From: Lytechinus pictus
Lineage: Eukaryota; Echinodermata; Echinoidea; Temnopleuroida; Toxopneustidae
Assembly: GCF_037042905.1 (NCBI RefSeq)
Contig: NC_087249.1
Location: forward strand, 32,700,401 to 32,764,400
Reading direction: 5' to 3'
Length of the DNA: 64,000 bases
Position 1 is the stretch's first letter; each line of letters opens with the position of its first letter. Made by a program: the position numbers and the translations under genes. This document shows, piece after piece, positions 31,683 through 43,213 of the stretch. The notes beneath the pieces are model-generated. The model saw only the letters and a list, made by a program, of their open reading frames with translations, was not told where the DNA came from and searched no databases.

Positions 31683-34600
31683 GATGATGATGATAATGGT
31701 GATGATGATGGTGGTGATGATGATGATGATGGTGATGATGATGGTGGTGATGATGATGATGATGATGATGATGGTGGTGATGGTGATGATGGTGATGATG
31801 ATGATGATGATGGTGATGATGATGGTGGTGATGATGATGATGATGATGGAGGTGGTGGTGGTAGTGATTATGACGATTATGATGACAATTTCAAACCTAG
31901 CTGTACAATATTTTTAGAAGGAGCTGTCTTCTATTATTTTTTCTTGCGGACCAAACGTTAGGCCTGATAATCTGCTTCCAGAAAATATCTGACAAGCAAA
32001 ACAAACATTCACTAGAGAATCAGTCATTAATTAGTTTCCTCTTGTGAAAATTGGCAGGCAAAAAAAAAAAAAAAAAACAACAACAACAAGAGAATGATAT
32101 AATCTCTCTATTTCCCGATACCTGCCCCCTTCTCCCGTTTAAACGACCCTGAATATTTAGGTTAAAAGGAATCATTCTTATATTGGCAGAGTTCATCTTT
32201 TTTTTTTTACTTTCAACTCTCAGGATAGCGGCTTGTTTTTTTTTTTTGAATAATATTTTATTTTCTTCCTCTTTCAAATCAATAAGTTTACAATCACAAT
32301 TCATATAAATAAAGATTCTTTGCATGTATACAATAAATAATCAAACAAATAAATATATCACTATCAATGAGATTACAAATATTTTTAGAATGATGAAAAA
32401 TAAAGTTAAACTGCCAAATTTCTCTTCCATAACAATGTGAAAGCAGAGGGGAAAAACCCATATCAATCGACAAAAAAAAAAAAAAAAACTTTGCAAAAGA
32501 TGACTTTTTTCCATGAATAGAATAGAAATAATCTCTTTTGCACATGTTAATTGTACAAGAATAAAAAAGGATAAAAGATTATTTTAAAGGTTAATTAGAG
32601 GAAGGTTATTATCCTAAAACGTCCCTACACACTCACCTTACCCCTATACCCCCTCCCCCCTCATCTCTCTCCCCAGACACTCACACAAGCTCACTTCAAC
32701 TCACCACCACCCACAGCTCCCCCCTCTTCCCCGTCACAAAACTCACACATCCATCTACACACGTACACCCACACACGATGCATCTGCTCTGGTACAACTA
32801 TCTGTATTTGAACAAATAAACAAACAAAACAAACAAAATGAAGCAACCAATACATCCATAGTATTAAGAAAGGTATGCATTGATTTGTTCCCATTTCCTT
32901 AAGTGCACCCCCAGCTTCCCCTTTTAAAAGCTATTTGATATTCCGGATCTCTATACTCTTTAACCAAATGTGTCACTTTCTGTACGGTTGGCAATATTCC
33001 CTGTTTTCTTGAACTAAAAATAATATACTTAATTAAGAATATAATACAATTTATTAAAGTTACTCTTGTAGTATTTCCAGATATCCCCATGAAAATTGTT
33101 TTCCAACTGTCACTGCCAAGTTCATTCAGTTGAAATATTTTACTCGTCTCTTCCCATAATCGCTTAACTTCACGACAATAAAAAAATAAATGTTGGTAAG
33201 ACTCAACTTCTTTTTTACAAAAGGAACACAAATTATCTGTCTCAATGTACTACTGGCTTTCTGTATGATGACGCCCTCTCCCGCGCCTGCACTAACCTGG
33301 TCGGAACTCGATCGGAATGTATTCACGAGACAAGCAATTAATTAGGAAAATGACAGCAAAGTCTCAAGTTTTCTTTTTTTCGAATACCTTGCAACAATAA
33401 AATCGTTTGACTTTTTATCATTTCCCTTATATCGAATTCGAATCCTTTGCCGATCATCCGTTAGCCCGTGAAAACTGCACTTAATATGTCTTTAAAAATG
33501 TGGATTATTATAGTTTTAGTCATAGACAATATCATTAGTCATATACATGTAGTCTTCAATACTTAAGAATCGTCATATTACACGAATCTATTTTCAAGTG
33601 GACTAGTGACATAGGTTTATATATTATTTTATGCAATGGTGGAATTATGTGATCCAAAGCGCCGTTTTATATATGTTTACTCATTTTTAGTGGTCCTCAA
33701 GTATGTCGGATCCATTTCTGATGACTCTTGCTATAGGCCTCGACTGCTTATTCAAAACTGTCTAATAATTTTCTTTAAGTACAATAACATGATAATAGTA
33801 AAATGATTGAATATCGCGGTCAGGTCAACATGCAGCTGTGTTTGTATAAGAGTATATACACCACTTCTATTCTATTTTTGTACTTTCAGGAATCAATGAG
33901 CACACTTCATCCGATGGGGCCCATCTTCCCTACAATCATGGTTTTGAATTCGTGGGCCATAATCTCCCCTTCACCAATAGCTGGAAGTGTGACGATACCG
34001 GGGTAAGTCAGTCGTAGAGGGAGTCTTCAATGTTCCTTTCACTGTTCCATTTGTAAATGATTTTCAAAGAAAGTAAATGTGTCATAGCTAAATTTAGAGC
34101 CAGACATCCACGAACGACAATCCTCGTTGGTCAGACTTGGGCATATTACTGTGGAGAATTTTGTTAATTAAGATGAAAAAAAGTCGTTGCGTTTCTCCCC
34201 AGAAGACTGCATTGGACAACTCTACCTCTCCGACAAAGATATAAAGAGTTTTCACCTTAAAGTTTGCCATGTCGATTACATCTTTTCTTGCCCAAACTAT
34301 ACTGACACATCTTTTTGTGGTCCATTGATTTAGGATTTTGAGTTTCGAATTTATCAAGTCTGCAGCATTTTGAGAGACATCTCAGCTTTGAAAAAAGTCT
34401 TAAAATCTAAAAATAAAAGAATAGATAAGATTCGTTATAGTAAATGTCTAACGGTAAAAAGAACTGGAAATTTGCGTGTGTGATTTAGTGAGAGGCTCTA
34501 GACTGGTGGGCGATTAATTTTCTTATCCACCATGTATGTAGAATTAATATAGAATGTTATATTTTCAAGATTACTCTTTCTATAGATGAAAAAACATTAA

Positions 34601-34799
34601 TTTTAGGTTATGATCTGCAAAATTCCAGGAATGTTATGTGTAATCTATTTTGTGTTATTGCTCAATTTGTTATTTATCGAAATTATATAAAAAGCATATT
34701 CAAAGGAAAAAAAAACATGATGCAAATTCTTTATGGATTAAATTCAAGCTTACTATGATTATTTATCTAGAAAGTTTATGTAAAAAAAAAAAAAAATAA

Positions 34800-34830
<31 letters not shown>

Positions 34831-37800
34831 TGTTATTGTGAATATCTCGATTAAGAGGATAAAAGAAAAAAATGTATGTAGAATTAAAATAAACGGTTTT
34901 GCAAAGATGTAAAAATCAGAAATCAATATTTCTACATATTTGAATTTGGAAACGTCCCTGATGGCAGTTGAAATTGGGAGGGTCATTTACCCTTTTTACA
35001 CAGGATTTTCTTAGCCCCGGACTATCGCTAACCCCGTACTATCCTTAACCCCGTACTATTTTTTTTCCTTTTTACACATGCCAAATTGTTATTGCTAACC
35101 CCGGATAAGGAATACTTGCTTTTCACACACGAAACTCGCTAACCCCGGACTAGTGGTTTTTGTCGATCATTCGTAGTACAAGTACTTCACTCGTACCTTT
35201 TTACACACGCTACAATTTCCTTAACCCCGTACTATAGGTGGGGCCAAATTGCCATTTAGCCCCACCTATAGTACGGGGTTAAGCTTAGCCCACTTTCGTT
35301 TTACACTAGCGATCTTAACCCCGTACTATCGCTCTTAGCACCGCAATTGCTGGGATAACCCTGCTTTTTTGCAGGGCCAAATAATCCCGTACTAAAGGTG
35401 GGGTTAGCCCACTTTGCAAAAATGCTGTGTAAAAAGAAAGTGGGCTAAGCTTAACCCCGTACTATAGGTGGGGCTAAATGGCAATTTAGCCCCACCTATA
35501 GTACGGGGTTAAGGAAATTTTAGCGTGTGTAAAAAGGGTAATTATGTATTGTGGCTCTGCATGACTGCAAGGCCCGTTTATTGTAAATTTGCCATTATGG
35601 TTACTACCATGGAGACCTTGATTGTGATTGGCTGCTGAACCATGTTACCATGGTAGCTGTCATAATGGCAGAGTTACCATATAGTCGAAACCCCTTATGA
35701 AATAGGCCCCAGTCAGGAAGGCACCAAATACAATAACATACAAAATGAATGGGTAACATTTATAACTCCCTAATTTTAATTGCAATCGTTATGAAAATTT
35801 CAGCCTTATGCTTGTTTTTATTATTTCTTCACATTTAAAAGAACCGTTTGTTTGCATTTATTTCCATATGAAAATAATAAAATAGATACATGTTCAAATT
35901 TAACAAATCGTATTATAGATAATATGACATAATATAGAGGATGGCCCATTTCATAGGTATTAACAAATATAACAAACTTCTACAATTTACTTCAAGGGAT
36001 TACATAAGAGTACATTGTATCCTCTACAGTCTACATGGTCGAGCAGACATATCTTTCAATTCACCAAGCAAAGTGAATAGACTTTCTATATTTAACCAGT
36101 GTAGGGTTTTGGTTCAATAAGCTATTTTTAAGTTACGCTTGACTTGATTTAAACGATTACAAGTACCAAAAGGTCGGCCACAGTTCATAATTCCGGAGGT
36201 TAGAATACTTAGAAGGGTCGATATTATTCCGTAAAATTAGGTTCGAATTAAAGTTTGTTTTTCCGAAAATGAAATAAGGTTCGCATATTATTCTTATGAG
36301 TTTGATTTTTATTCAAATGTATATACCTCATTTTATCTTCAGGCTATCGATCCGTACTTCATTCTCGTAACTGGGTCTCGCACTAACGGATATTCTGAAT
36401 AACGAACCTTAGTTCGCTGTCAGATTAATGAATCTTCGGAATAACAAACAGTATTTTCTTTTCGCTTTGATCAACAAACAACGAACGGACGTTCGGCATA
36501 TTGCCACAAATTTTCAGTTAATGGACACCTATATGCTTTACGAACGAACATCTTCGTAGGGGGCCTATATGCAATTTGCATATTTCTGATTTACGAACCT
36601 TCGAAACAAACGCCACGCCAAAATGTGCGTCCACAGGTTTTCTTGATATTATTGACACAAATTAGATTAGATACGAATCATAAAAAAGATATGATCATAG
36701 AGGGACTGTCAGTGTCGTCACGTTTCTGTCAACTGCTATAGTCATTGGTCATTAATCTTACGAAGCGGAAAATCCCAGCAGATATAAAGTCGATTTGATC
36801 GACCATGCATGCATAGATGCAATCCAATGCTTAATTCAGTTCCGAGGATTTTAATCACCCTATATTGTAATCTGCTTTGCTTTCTTACCTCAATTTTACT
36901 TTAATCGATACACATAAAACTCACGGTGGAATGACCCATTATAATAAGCCAGTTCGTAGTTCCTTTCTGCGCATGATCAAAAGTTTCTACGCATGATCAG
37001 AGGAAGGTAATTTGTACTAAAGGGACATAGTGGTTTAAAATCTAATGAGATAAGCGCCAACTTTGATGTCTTGATTATTCATGTATTCTTTTGAATTGTG
37101 GTTTTCATTTACATCCACAAAAAACAACAATGCGTCCACGAACATGGTTCATTCAGCGTTTGAACACGCTGGACGAAATTGCTGTCAGCAGAGAAGAGCA
37201 GCTTTATTGACGTTAAATAAGAAGATATAATTTATGTCCAAAAAAGACTAACATTCAACAATGGTACAATGAAATTGAATCAAACTTCCTTGTAATTTGG
37301 TGTGCCAAGTAAAAGGATATTCTCCCGAATTGGAATTCAATAAAAAGGCTGTAATGTATTTAGATGTAAGCATACTTGAAAATAAAATCTGAAAGATTGA
37401 TAAAATTTGATATCCTGCATGGTTTAGATTAAATGAAATTTCATGTTTTCAAAAACTGTTCGATTAATAAATTTATCATTACAATTGATAAGAGTTTTAT
37501 TGCTATCAAACAGGATTAACACTGTAACTGAGACAAGGAACTCGGCAAGGATTTGTAGGCAGTAAATTGCCTTAATTCAATAATACTTGATTATCAGAAT
37601 AGTGGTGGTCGAGGTTGGGGAAGTGGTTTACAGCACAGCTTGCAAAAATACATTGGAGTTTATTATTTTAATGAAACATACGCATCAATTTGAATATATC
37701 ACATTGGTATTCATTTGTTTGTGAAAAACAAACATGTCTTTAAAAAAAAATCTTGTTCTAGGGCATAGGTGCCGTGCAAGAAATCGATTCCTAAACATTT

Positions 37801-40800
37801 TATGTTAGTAGTTGGCAGGTCAGATACCTTACAAAACATGATCGCGACACCTTAACATGCTAACGATATTAGCAGTGATTGAGATAAATCATAGGTTGTG
37901 GAGTATCCGGTTGGAGTATATGCCTAATTGGCTGGTTAAATAAGTAACGAATCTTAATGTTAGTAATTGTCAGAAATTAATTTGAGATACGAGTCCAACA
38001 TGATGACATTTCGATCTATAATGTTTTGATACATGACAACATTGTCGTCTGATTGAATGAATAAAATGTAAACAGTAAAAGACAAGGGGAAAAGAACCAA
38101 CCAGGTTAGGTCCTAGATGTGCTTAGTCAGGTATTTGTAACTTTCCCGCGAAAAGAGCGCGAAACGCGAGCTGAAATTATTTAATATTCCGATCAGAAAC
38201 AGGTGAATTTAAGCACTATTTCAAGCACTGTGTAGGAAAATTATGAATGGGGTGGGGGTTCTACAAAACGTCATTCATTTTCATTATATTTCTGTCATTC
38301 GTCATACCTACCAGATTTCCAGGGGGTGCTGCTTATGGAAAATAACACACGCAGCACCCCAAGGTAAATTTTGGGGGTGCTGAAGCCCCCCAGCACCCCC
38401 GCTTCCCAGGGCCATGCATACCTACAATTCTTAAGTGTAAAAAACTGTTTAGAAAGCATGTAATATTCAGTGACTATAATTACTGCCCGACGAAGCAATG
38501 AAATTCTTCTTACTTACATATTTGGGTTACACTTCGTAATTCCAAAGGTTCGTAATTCCGAAGGTTCTTTATTCCGAAGGTTCGTAATTCCGAAACACGT
38601 AAATTGCCTATACCTCGATGTTCGTTAATCCGAAAACGTAAAAGGGTTCGTTAATCGGAACATTTGTGGCGTTATTCCGAAGGTTCGATAATCCGAAAAA
38701 GAAATAAGGTTCGTTATTCCGAAGGTTCGTTAGTCCGAAAACGAAATAAGGTTCGTTAATCATTTCGTTTTCGGACTAACGAACCTTCGGAATTACGAAC
38801 CTCATTTCGTTTTCGGATTAACGAACCTTCGGAATTACGAACCTCATTTCGTTTTCGGACTAACGAACCTTCGGAATTACGAACCTTATTTCGTTTTCGG
38901 ATTAACGAACCTTCGGAATTACGAACCTTCGGAATTACGAACCTTCGGAAATACGAACCTTCGGAATAACCGAACCTTCGGAATAACGAAGCTTCGGAAT
39001 TACGAATGTATGCGCATATTTGTGAATGTAGCTATTTTTCGAATCCCCTACCCTGTTAAATAAAGTAGATCTATGTTGGCTATTCGATCTTTATTGGGGG
39101 ATGTTAACAGCGCATTACTTCAAATTACAAAGCAAAATTCGCTTTTATTTGAAAAACAATGAGGTACCACTTTTTCCTGGCATGTTGGCTCGCCGGTATA
39201 GAGTGCCGGCTTCAGAACGGGAAGTCGTGGGTTCGAATGACTTGCTTATACAGGCCTGCATTATACAACTTTGCATTTTCGGCAATGTTTGTTCGATTAT
39301 TCACGTATCACTATGACATTGGTACATGCTTTAAAAGCTGTCATAATAATTATCAATTTATAGTCTCCGCCCCTATCCTCCATTTCATTAAACGAAGGAA
39401 ACGGACAGGTATGCACATATTCGAGCATTTTTTTAAATTGATATTTGAAAACTTTGATATAGCTTGACAATACTATACACAGACTATGCCCTATAATGTC
39501 TTATTTTAGCTCATTTTATTTATCTATTTATTTTAGTTTTGTTTTTATCTTGGATCCCCTTGATTTATCTTTACCCTCTTATTCGATTCTTACACATTCT
39601 GCTCTTCCATTTTTTCCTAACGTGCGTTCCTCTAAGCCCCTCTCTCTTTCTCTCCCCCTCTCTCACTTCCTCTCTTCCACACATACACACGTACCCTGTC
39701 ACATCTTTTCCACCTCCCTTTCCACACACTCTTATCCGGGGCATCTTATCTTTCTGTCTATTTCAGCTCCACATGGACTTTCCGAACACGCAAGCTTGCT
39801 ACTTGTACTACAATGCTACCCTCAAGGCTCAACCGTACCAACATCGCGGTCTGACGCAACTCTTTACGAATGACGCTGTTCATTTCATCAATCGAAAGAA
39901 ACGGGAACCGTTCTTTCTCTATGTTGCCTTTGCTCACATGCATACCAGCCTCTTCTCCCATCCGGACTTCGCCTGCACTTCCCGCCGCGGTAAATATTAC
40001 TTTTCTTATATATTTTCAACATAGCCTTCCGTCCTTTTTGTCCTTAACAGTGGGCAATGTACATTTTTATAAATATCTGATTCGCCTATATTCTAATCAA
40101 ACCAAGATGATATTGCGGCTGTTCGCTTAAAATCACTTTGTAGCACCCATCTCATACGATTGGGCAGCGGAAAACATAAAATATTAGTTGCATGAAGCCG
40201 TGGTCGCAAGCTGCCGTATACGTTGCAAGTGCGTGGTGTCTACTTGCAAAAAAAGTTGGTAAAATTTGGCTATCCGTACTTGGTGAATATATTCTCTATA
40301 CGGATTTAAAAGCACACTGACGCAGACACACCGTAGCATGGTCGCTACAGATTCACCCCAGTATTGGTGACGCGTGTACCCTGTACAGCTTAATATAAGA
40401 GCACACCGAGTGAGAAAGGACAACGGCCTCTGTACCCTACCATAGAAATCACACGGACATTTTACGCTGTAAGCAAGTTTTAGCACACGCATGATGCAAC
40501 TCACTTCCAATTTCATGCCCAAAGGACATAAGAAAGATTAAAAGGGAATCTTTTTATGTGGTGTCGGCATCACCTCAAACTTGAAATAAAAAGTCGATTA
40601 CCGCTTTGGCACTTACAGAGACCTCATCGTGATAATTTTTTAGACTCTTGGAGATAAGGAGCAAATTGAGGACTTAAAATTTGTAGTAAAGAAAGTATCA
40701 AAGAGCAAGTTGAAACTTTAACAGCGTCTGACCCACTTTACTGCGAATCGAGGTAACTGGTATTATCTATTATTGAGCTTATCAGGGGCTATATAAAAAG

Positions 40801-42622
40801 GAGACGTCATAACAGCCAAATTGCATTAGAAACTGATGTAGCACCAAATACAATATACAGACATTTTCATACTTGAAATATTTTGTTTATGTTCTGAACC
40901 CCGCATTTTCCCCAAGATGAATGGAAATTGAAAATTTCATTGTTTTCCTCTTCTCTTATTCTCCCCCCTCCATCTCTCAATATAAAGGTCGCTATGGTGA
41001 CAATCTCTTGGAGATGCATCAAGCTGTTAAGAACATCACCGATGCTCTAGAAGACAACAAAATCTTGGACAATACTGTGATTTTCTTCATCTCTGACCAT
41101 GGTCCACACCGAGAGTACTGTGAGGAGGGCGGGGATGCCAACGTGTTTAGAGGTATTGTAGAGTGAACTGTCTTTACATCTTATTCTTGCAGTTGATATG
41201 ACGACATCTTGCTTGTGATTATTAAAAGAAATCTGAAAATATTCGACTCCGGTGAAAGGAACTTCTGAATACAGTGAGCAAAATGGACAAAATTTGTCAT
41301 TTTGTCGAAGTTTTACAAAGGGTTACATGATGGCTACAAACAAATATAGGGGTGGTGGCTTCAACAGGGCTACGAAATGGCTAGTTACTCATTGTGGAAC
41401 TACTTTATTCAAACTCAGATTTATTAAGGAATCCTAGGAATACAACTTTAAAACTCATAAACTTGTCTTCTAGGTGGTAAATCGCTCTCGTGGGAGGGTG
41501 GTCATCGGATCCCCTACATCGTCTATTGGCCGGGGACAGTCAAACCCGGTATCTCGAACGAACTGGTCACATCCATGGACATCATCAAAACCGCTGCTGA
41601 TCTCGGTGGGGCGCCCTCTGGCACATTTCCAGAAGGTCGGGTGGTAGATGGTAAGAGTATCAAGGGTCTGATCCTCGATCCAGCGACTCATAAGTCGCCC
41701 CATACTGAAGGATTCTTCTATTACTGTAAGAACAACCTAATGGCTGCTCGACTTGGACAATACAAGGCACATTACAGGTGAGTTTACAGATCTTGGTAAA
41801 TCAAGGACAGATGATTCGAGTGTTTTTTTGAGAAAAAAACAACATGAAAATTGTTTTGCTCTGTATTTTTTTTAAGATAGTACCCTTTTTGTAATTTGCT
41901 GGCAACTCTGTTCTCATCATGACTACCATGTCAATTGATTCATTCTTAGGTGTTTGCTCGAATAGATAGGTTCATCTTAATTGTAAATTGTATTGGATCT
42001 GCAGACCAGTACGTCCAAATTAGCCCAGGAAAAGCAGGCCTATCGTAATTTTCGTTTGTTTTAAGAAGTCCATATGTACATCAGATAAAATATGATAATC
42101 AGTATGCTGTTCATTGTAGTCCCTTGTGTGCTTTGAATTTCATTTTTGCGATAAACATTAACCCAATGATGATAAACGATTGATTTCAACAGAACCCAAC
42201 GTGTACTCGATCAGCCCACATACGGTGAGCGCTGCGATGGCGGTTTCCCGCTCGAAGACTACTTCGACTGCAACGAGTGCGAAGGTGAATGCGTGACATT
42301 CCACGACCCACCCCTCCTTTTCGATCTCTTCCAAGACCCCGGCGAGGCCTACCCGCTTAACGTGGATCAGTTCGCCGATGAATTGGCCCAGATCCAGGAA
42401 GCCGTCAGGGTACACAACGCTTCGTTGGTAGCGGGAGCACCGCTTCTGGACTCCTTCGACATGTCGATCGTACCTTGTTGCAATCAGGACACAGACTGCG
42501 TCTGTAACTACACTCAAGATCCTCAGATACCAGAGTGCTACCAGTATCTTATTGAAGTATCCGATAGAAACAAGAACCCGACAACGCCCGCTGTGGCCGT
42601 CCCGCCCGTAATTCCAGTTTAA
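28596..42622 (+). CDS. ARS: Secreted arylsulfatase, gene 1 (603 aa, 7 coding exons)
   Basis: Sulfatase-family hydrolase of the sea-urchin Ars / steroid-sulfatase-like branch, cleaving sulfate esters or acting as a sulfated-polysaccharide-binding matrix protein. Exons: 28596-29022, 31326-31475, 33890-34002, 39767-39989, 40988-41152, 41474-41777 and 42193-42622. All introns are GT/AG and the phases agree. A signal peptide (1-22) is followed by a His-Gly repeat (34-71). Expected catalytic residues are present: Asp93-Asp94, the formylglycine signature [13 protein letters not shown] with Cys133, Lys189/His191 in GKWHLG, HMHT (287-290), SDHG with Asp341-His342, and Lys362. Sequons lie at Asn246, Asn320, Asn536 and Asn566. 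The C-terminus is Cys-rich and ends in a Pro/Val tail not found in gene 2. The stop codon abuts a transposable element. The conserved residues suggest it is functional. Confidence 0.95.
28696..28808 (+). repeat. Coding His-Gly minisatellite in ARS gene 1 exon 1
   Basis: Repeats of GGTGGTCAYCAY encode about nine HHGG units (residues 34-71, one with Ser for Gly). Third-position changes (CAC/CAT, GGT/GGC) show the units are not freshly duplicated. Confidence 0.9.
29198..31139. mobile_element. Tc1/mariner-type MITE interrupted by a sibling copy
   Basis: The left piece 29198-29300 and right piece 30262-31139 form one element of about 980 bp with CAGTGCGTAT.../...ATACGCACTG ends and flanking TA (29196-29197, 31140-31141). 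The related 959-bp element 29301-30259 is inserted at an internal TA. It occupies most of ARS gene 1 intron 1. Confidence 0.85.
29301..30259. mobile_element. Tc1/mariner-type MITE nested in its own relative (959 bp)
   Basis: CAGTGCGTATCAAAAAAAAG at the left and TTTTTTTGATACGCACTG at the right are flanked by TA at 29299-29300 and 30260-30261. Bases 29426-30259 align to 30262-31139 of the host element. Confidence 0.87.
31326..31475 (+). CDS. ARS: ARS gene 1 exon 2
   Basis: 150 nt, phase 1 in and out. Encodes GRLPIR to GKWHLG (residues 143-193), including the active-site Lys189 and His191. By hand count 40 of 51 residues match exon 2 of gene 2. Confidence 0.95.
31536..31870 (+). repeat. (GATGRT)n trinucleotide array in ARS gene 1 intron 2
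   Basis: More than 300 bp of GAT/GGT triplets start about 60 bp after the exon 2 donor. The Asp-rich and Met-rich frames through it are artefacts. Confidence 0.92.
31930..32898. other. ARS gene 1 intron 2, low-complexity spacer
   Basis: A-rich and T-rich runs (for example 32061-32079 and 32470-32488) and a C/A-rich stretch (32630-32790). This may include the untranslated 3' tail of the adjoining minus-strand LINE fragment. No gene. Confidence 0.4.
32899..33246 (-). pseudogene. LINE reverse-transcriptase C-terminal zinc-domain fragment
   Basis: The minus-strand frame contains [18 protein letters not shown], the Cys-Cys-His-Cys zinc motif found downstream of the reverse transcriptase in many non-LTR retrotransposons, followed by [14 protein letters not shown]. 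An in-frame TAG lies just upstream. Near the end another frame continues as [10 protein letters not shown], so a frameshift is likely. It is a 5'-truncated dead copy in ARS gene 1 intron 2. Confidence 0.72.
33890..34002 (+). CDS. ARS: ARS gene 1 exon 3
   Basis: 113 nt, ending in phase 0. Encodes [20 protein letters not shown] to SWKCDDTG (193-230). The [11 protein letters not shown] word is typical of this sulfatase branch. Confidence 0.94.
34792..34832. repeat. A-run and (TA)n microsatellite
   Basis: Poly-A broken by a T, followed by about 12 TA units, within ARS gene 1 intron 3. Confidence 0.9.
34987..35541. mobile_element. Foldback element with repeated CCCCGTACTA words
   Basis: The ends TTACCCTTTTTACACA and TGTGTAAAAAGGGTAA are perfectly inverted. 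The interior repeats TTAACCCCGTACTAT and its inverse at least a dozen times, and TTTTTACACA recurs internally. No coding. It lies in ARS gene 1 intron 3. A target duplication is not certain (ATT on both sides is possible). Confidence 0.78.
35570..35716. mobile_element. Small MITE-like foldback
   Basis: GCCATTATGGTTACTACCATGG near the left is inverted as CCATGGTAGCTGTCATAATGGC near the right, with AGGCCC and AGGCCC-like outer words inverted as well. About 150 bp. Confidence 0.55.
35717..38527. other. ARS gene 1 intron 3, middle part
   Basis: AT-rich and without a supported gene. Between 36170 and 36600 there are degenerate relatives of the TTCGGAATTACGAACC words seen at 38528-39008. At 38310-38417 lies a solo right end of the element complete at 45549-49094 (GCAGCACCCC..., CGCTTCCCAGGG). 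Confidence 0.45.
38528..39008. repeat. Palindromic array of TTCGTAATTCCGAAGG words
   Basis: The left half repeats GGTTCGTAATTCCGAA-type words and the right half repeats the inverse TTCGGAATTACGAACC, switching near 38765. Words are 16-33 bp apart with interspersed ATTTCGTTTTCGG. The whole could fold into one long hairpin. Unclassified. Confidence 0.85.
39181..39245 (+). mobile_element. tRNA-like SINE head fragment
   Basis: TTGGCTCGCCGGTATAGAGTG (A-box-like) and CGTGGGTTCGAATGA (B-box-like) are spaced as in a tRNA, but stems are poor. It is likely a decayed SINE promoter in ARS gene 1 intron 3. Confidence 0.4.
39767..39989 (+). CDS. ARS: ARS gene 1 exon 4
   Basis: 223 nt after a TTTCAG acceptor. 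Encodes [18 protein letters not shown] to FACTSRR (231-304), with the substrate-site HMHT and a sequon at Asn246. Confidence 0.95.
40988..41152 (+). CDS. ARS: ARS gene 1 exon 5
   Basis: 165 nt, phase 1 in and out. Encodes [10 protein letters not shown] to NVFR, including the metal-binding FFISDHGPH (337-345) and the sequon Asn320. Confidence 0.95.
41474..41777 (+). CDS. ARS: ARS gene 1 exon 6
   Basis: 304 nt. Encodes [20 protein letters not shown] (Lys362 active site) to KAHYR. The donor ACAG|GTGAGT is in phase 2 and has no counterpart in gene 2. Confidence 0.95.
42193..42622 (+). CDS. ARS: ARS gene 1 exon 7 (last)
   Basis: 430 nt. Encodes the Cys-rich C-terminal domain ([35 protein letters not shown]) and the tail [13 protein letters not shown]. 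It ends TAA at 42620-42622, inside a TTAA target-like word. Confidence 0.94.
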
Positions 42623-43206
42623 GAAAAAGTTGATTCGAAAAAATGAGAAAAATCCAACAAGAATAACACTAAATCTTTCATCAAAATCGGATGTAAAATA
42701 AGAAAGTTAATTCATTTTTTTTTTAGTTTCGCTTAATTTCATAAAACAGTTTTATTCACACCCTGGTAGGTATGTAAATGAGGGAACCGATGACATCACT
42801 CACTATTTCTTTTGTATTTTATTTGATATGTCATATATTAAAATTTTCTCCCCGTTGTCCTGTGAAACAAAGTTTTATTCCTCCCTGAACATGAGGTATT
42901 ACCATTGTTTTAATATTTTATGGTTCAATCAAGTTGGTCCTTAATGTATTATGTAAAAACTAAAATATTGTTTAATTCAAACAAATAAAATACAAAAGAA
43001 ATAGTGAGTGGAGGGGATTCATCGACTCTCTCATTTGCATGTCACTGAATTGTGCATAAAAACTGTTTTGTGAAAAATAAGCGAAACTGTAAATTGTCGT
43101 AACTTTCTTATTCTACATCCGATTTTAATGAAATTTTCACCGTCATGCTTGTTTGATTTTTCTCTATTGATTAAAATCAACATTTTTCTGGGGGTAGACT
43201 TGACCT
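42623..43206. mobile_element. TTAA foldback element abutting the ARS gene 1 stop codon
   Basis: The right end GTAGACTTGACCT is followed by TTAA (43207-43210). The left outer about 20 bp are missing, and sequence homologous to AAAAAGTTGATTTGAATAAA begins directly after the stop codon. Interior words match the copies at 4524, 8977 and 63940. AATAAA at 42984 inside it is the first polyadenylation-type signal after the gene. Confidence 0.8.
42984..42989 (+). terminator. Possible polyadenylation signal for ARS gene 1
   Basis: First AATAAA downstream of the stop codon, 362 nt away, within the TTAA foldback. Another AATAAA lies at 43213. Confidence 0.35.
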
Positions 43207-43213
43207 TTAAACA

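Noticed and set aside
31500..31961. Long Asp-rich and Met-rich open frames
   Set aside because: They are translations of a GAT/GGT microsatellite in an intron, with no start context, splice support or family match.
38310..38417. Complete 108-bp element flanked by CATACCTAC
   Set aside because: The apparent left duplication lies inside sequence homologous to the interior of the element at 45549. It is better read as a solo right end with microhomology.
38528..39008. CRISPR array
   Set aside because: Repeats invert at the centre and have no unique spacers, and the genome is eukaryotic.
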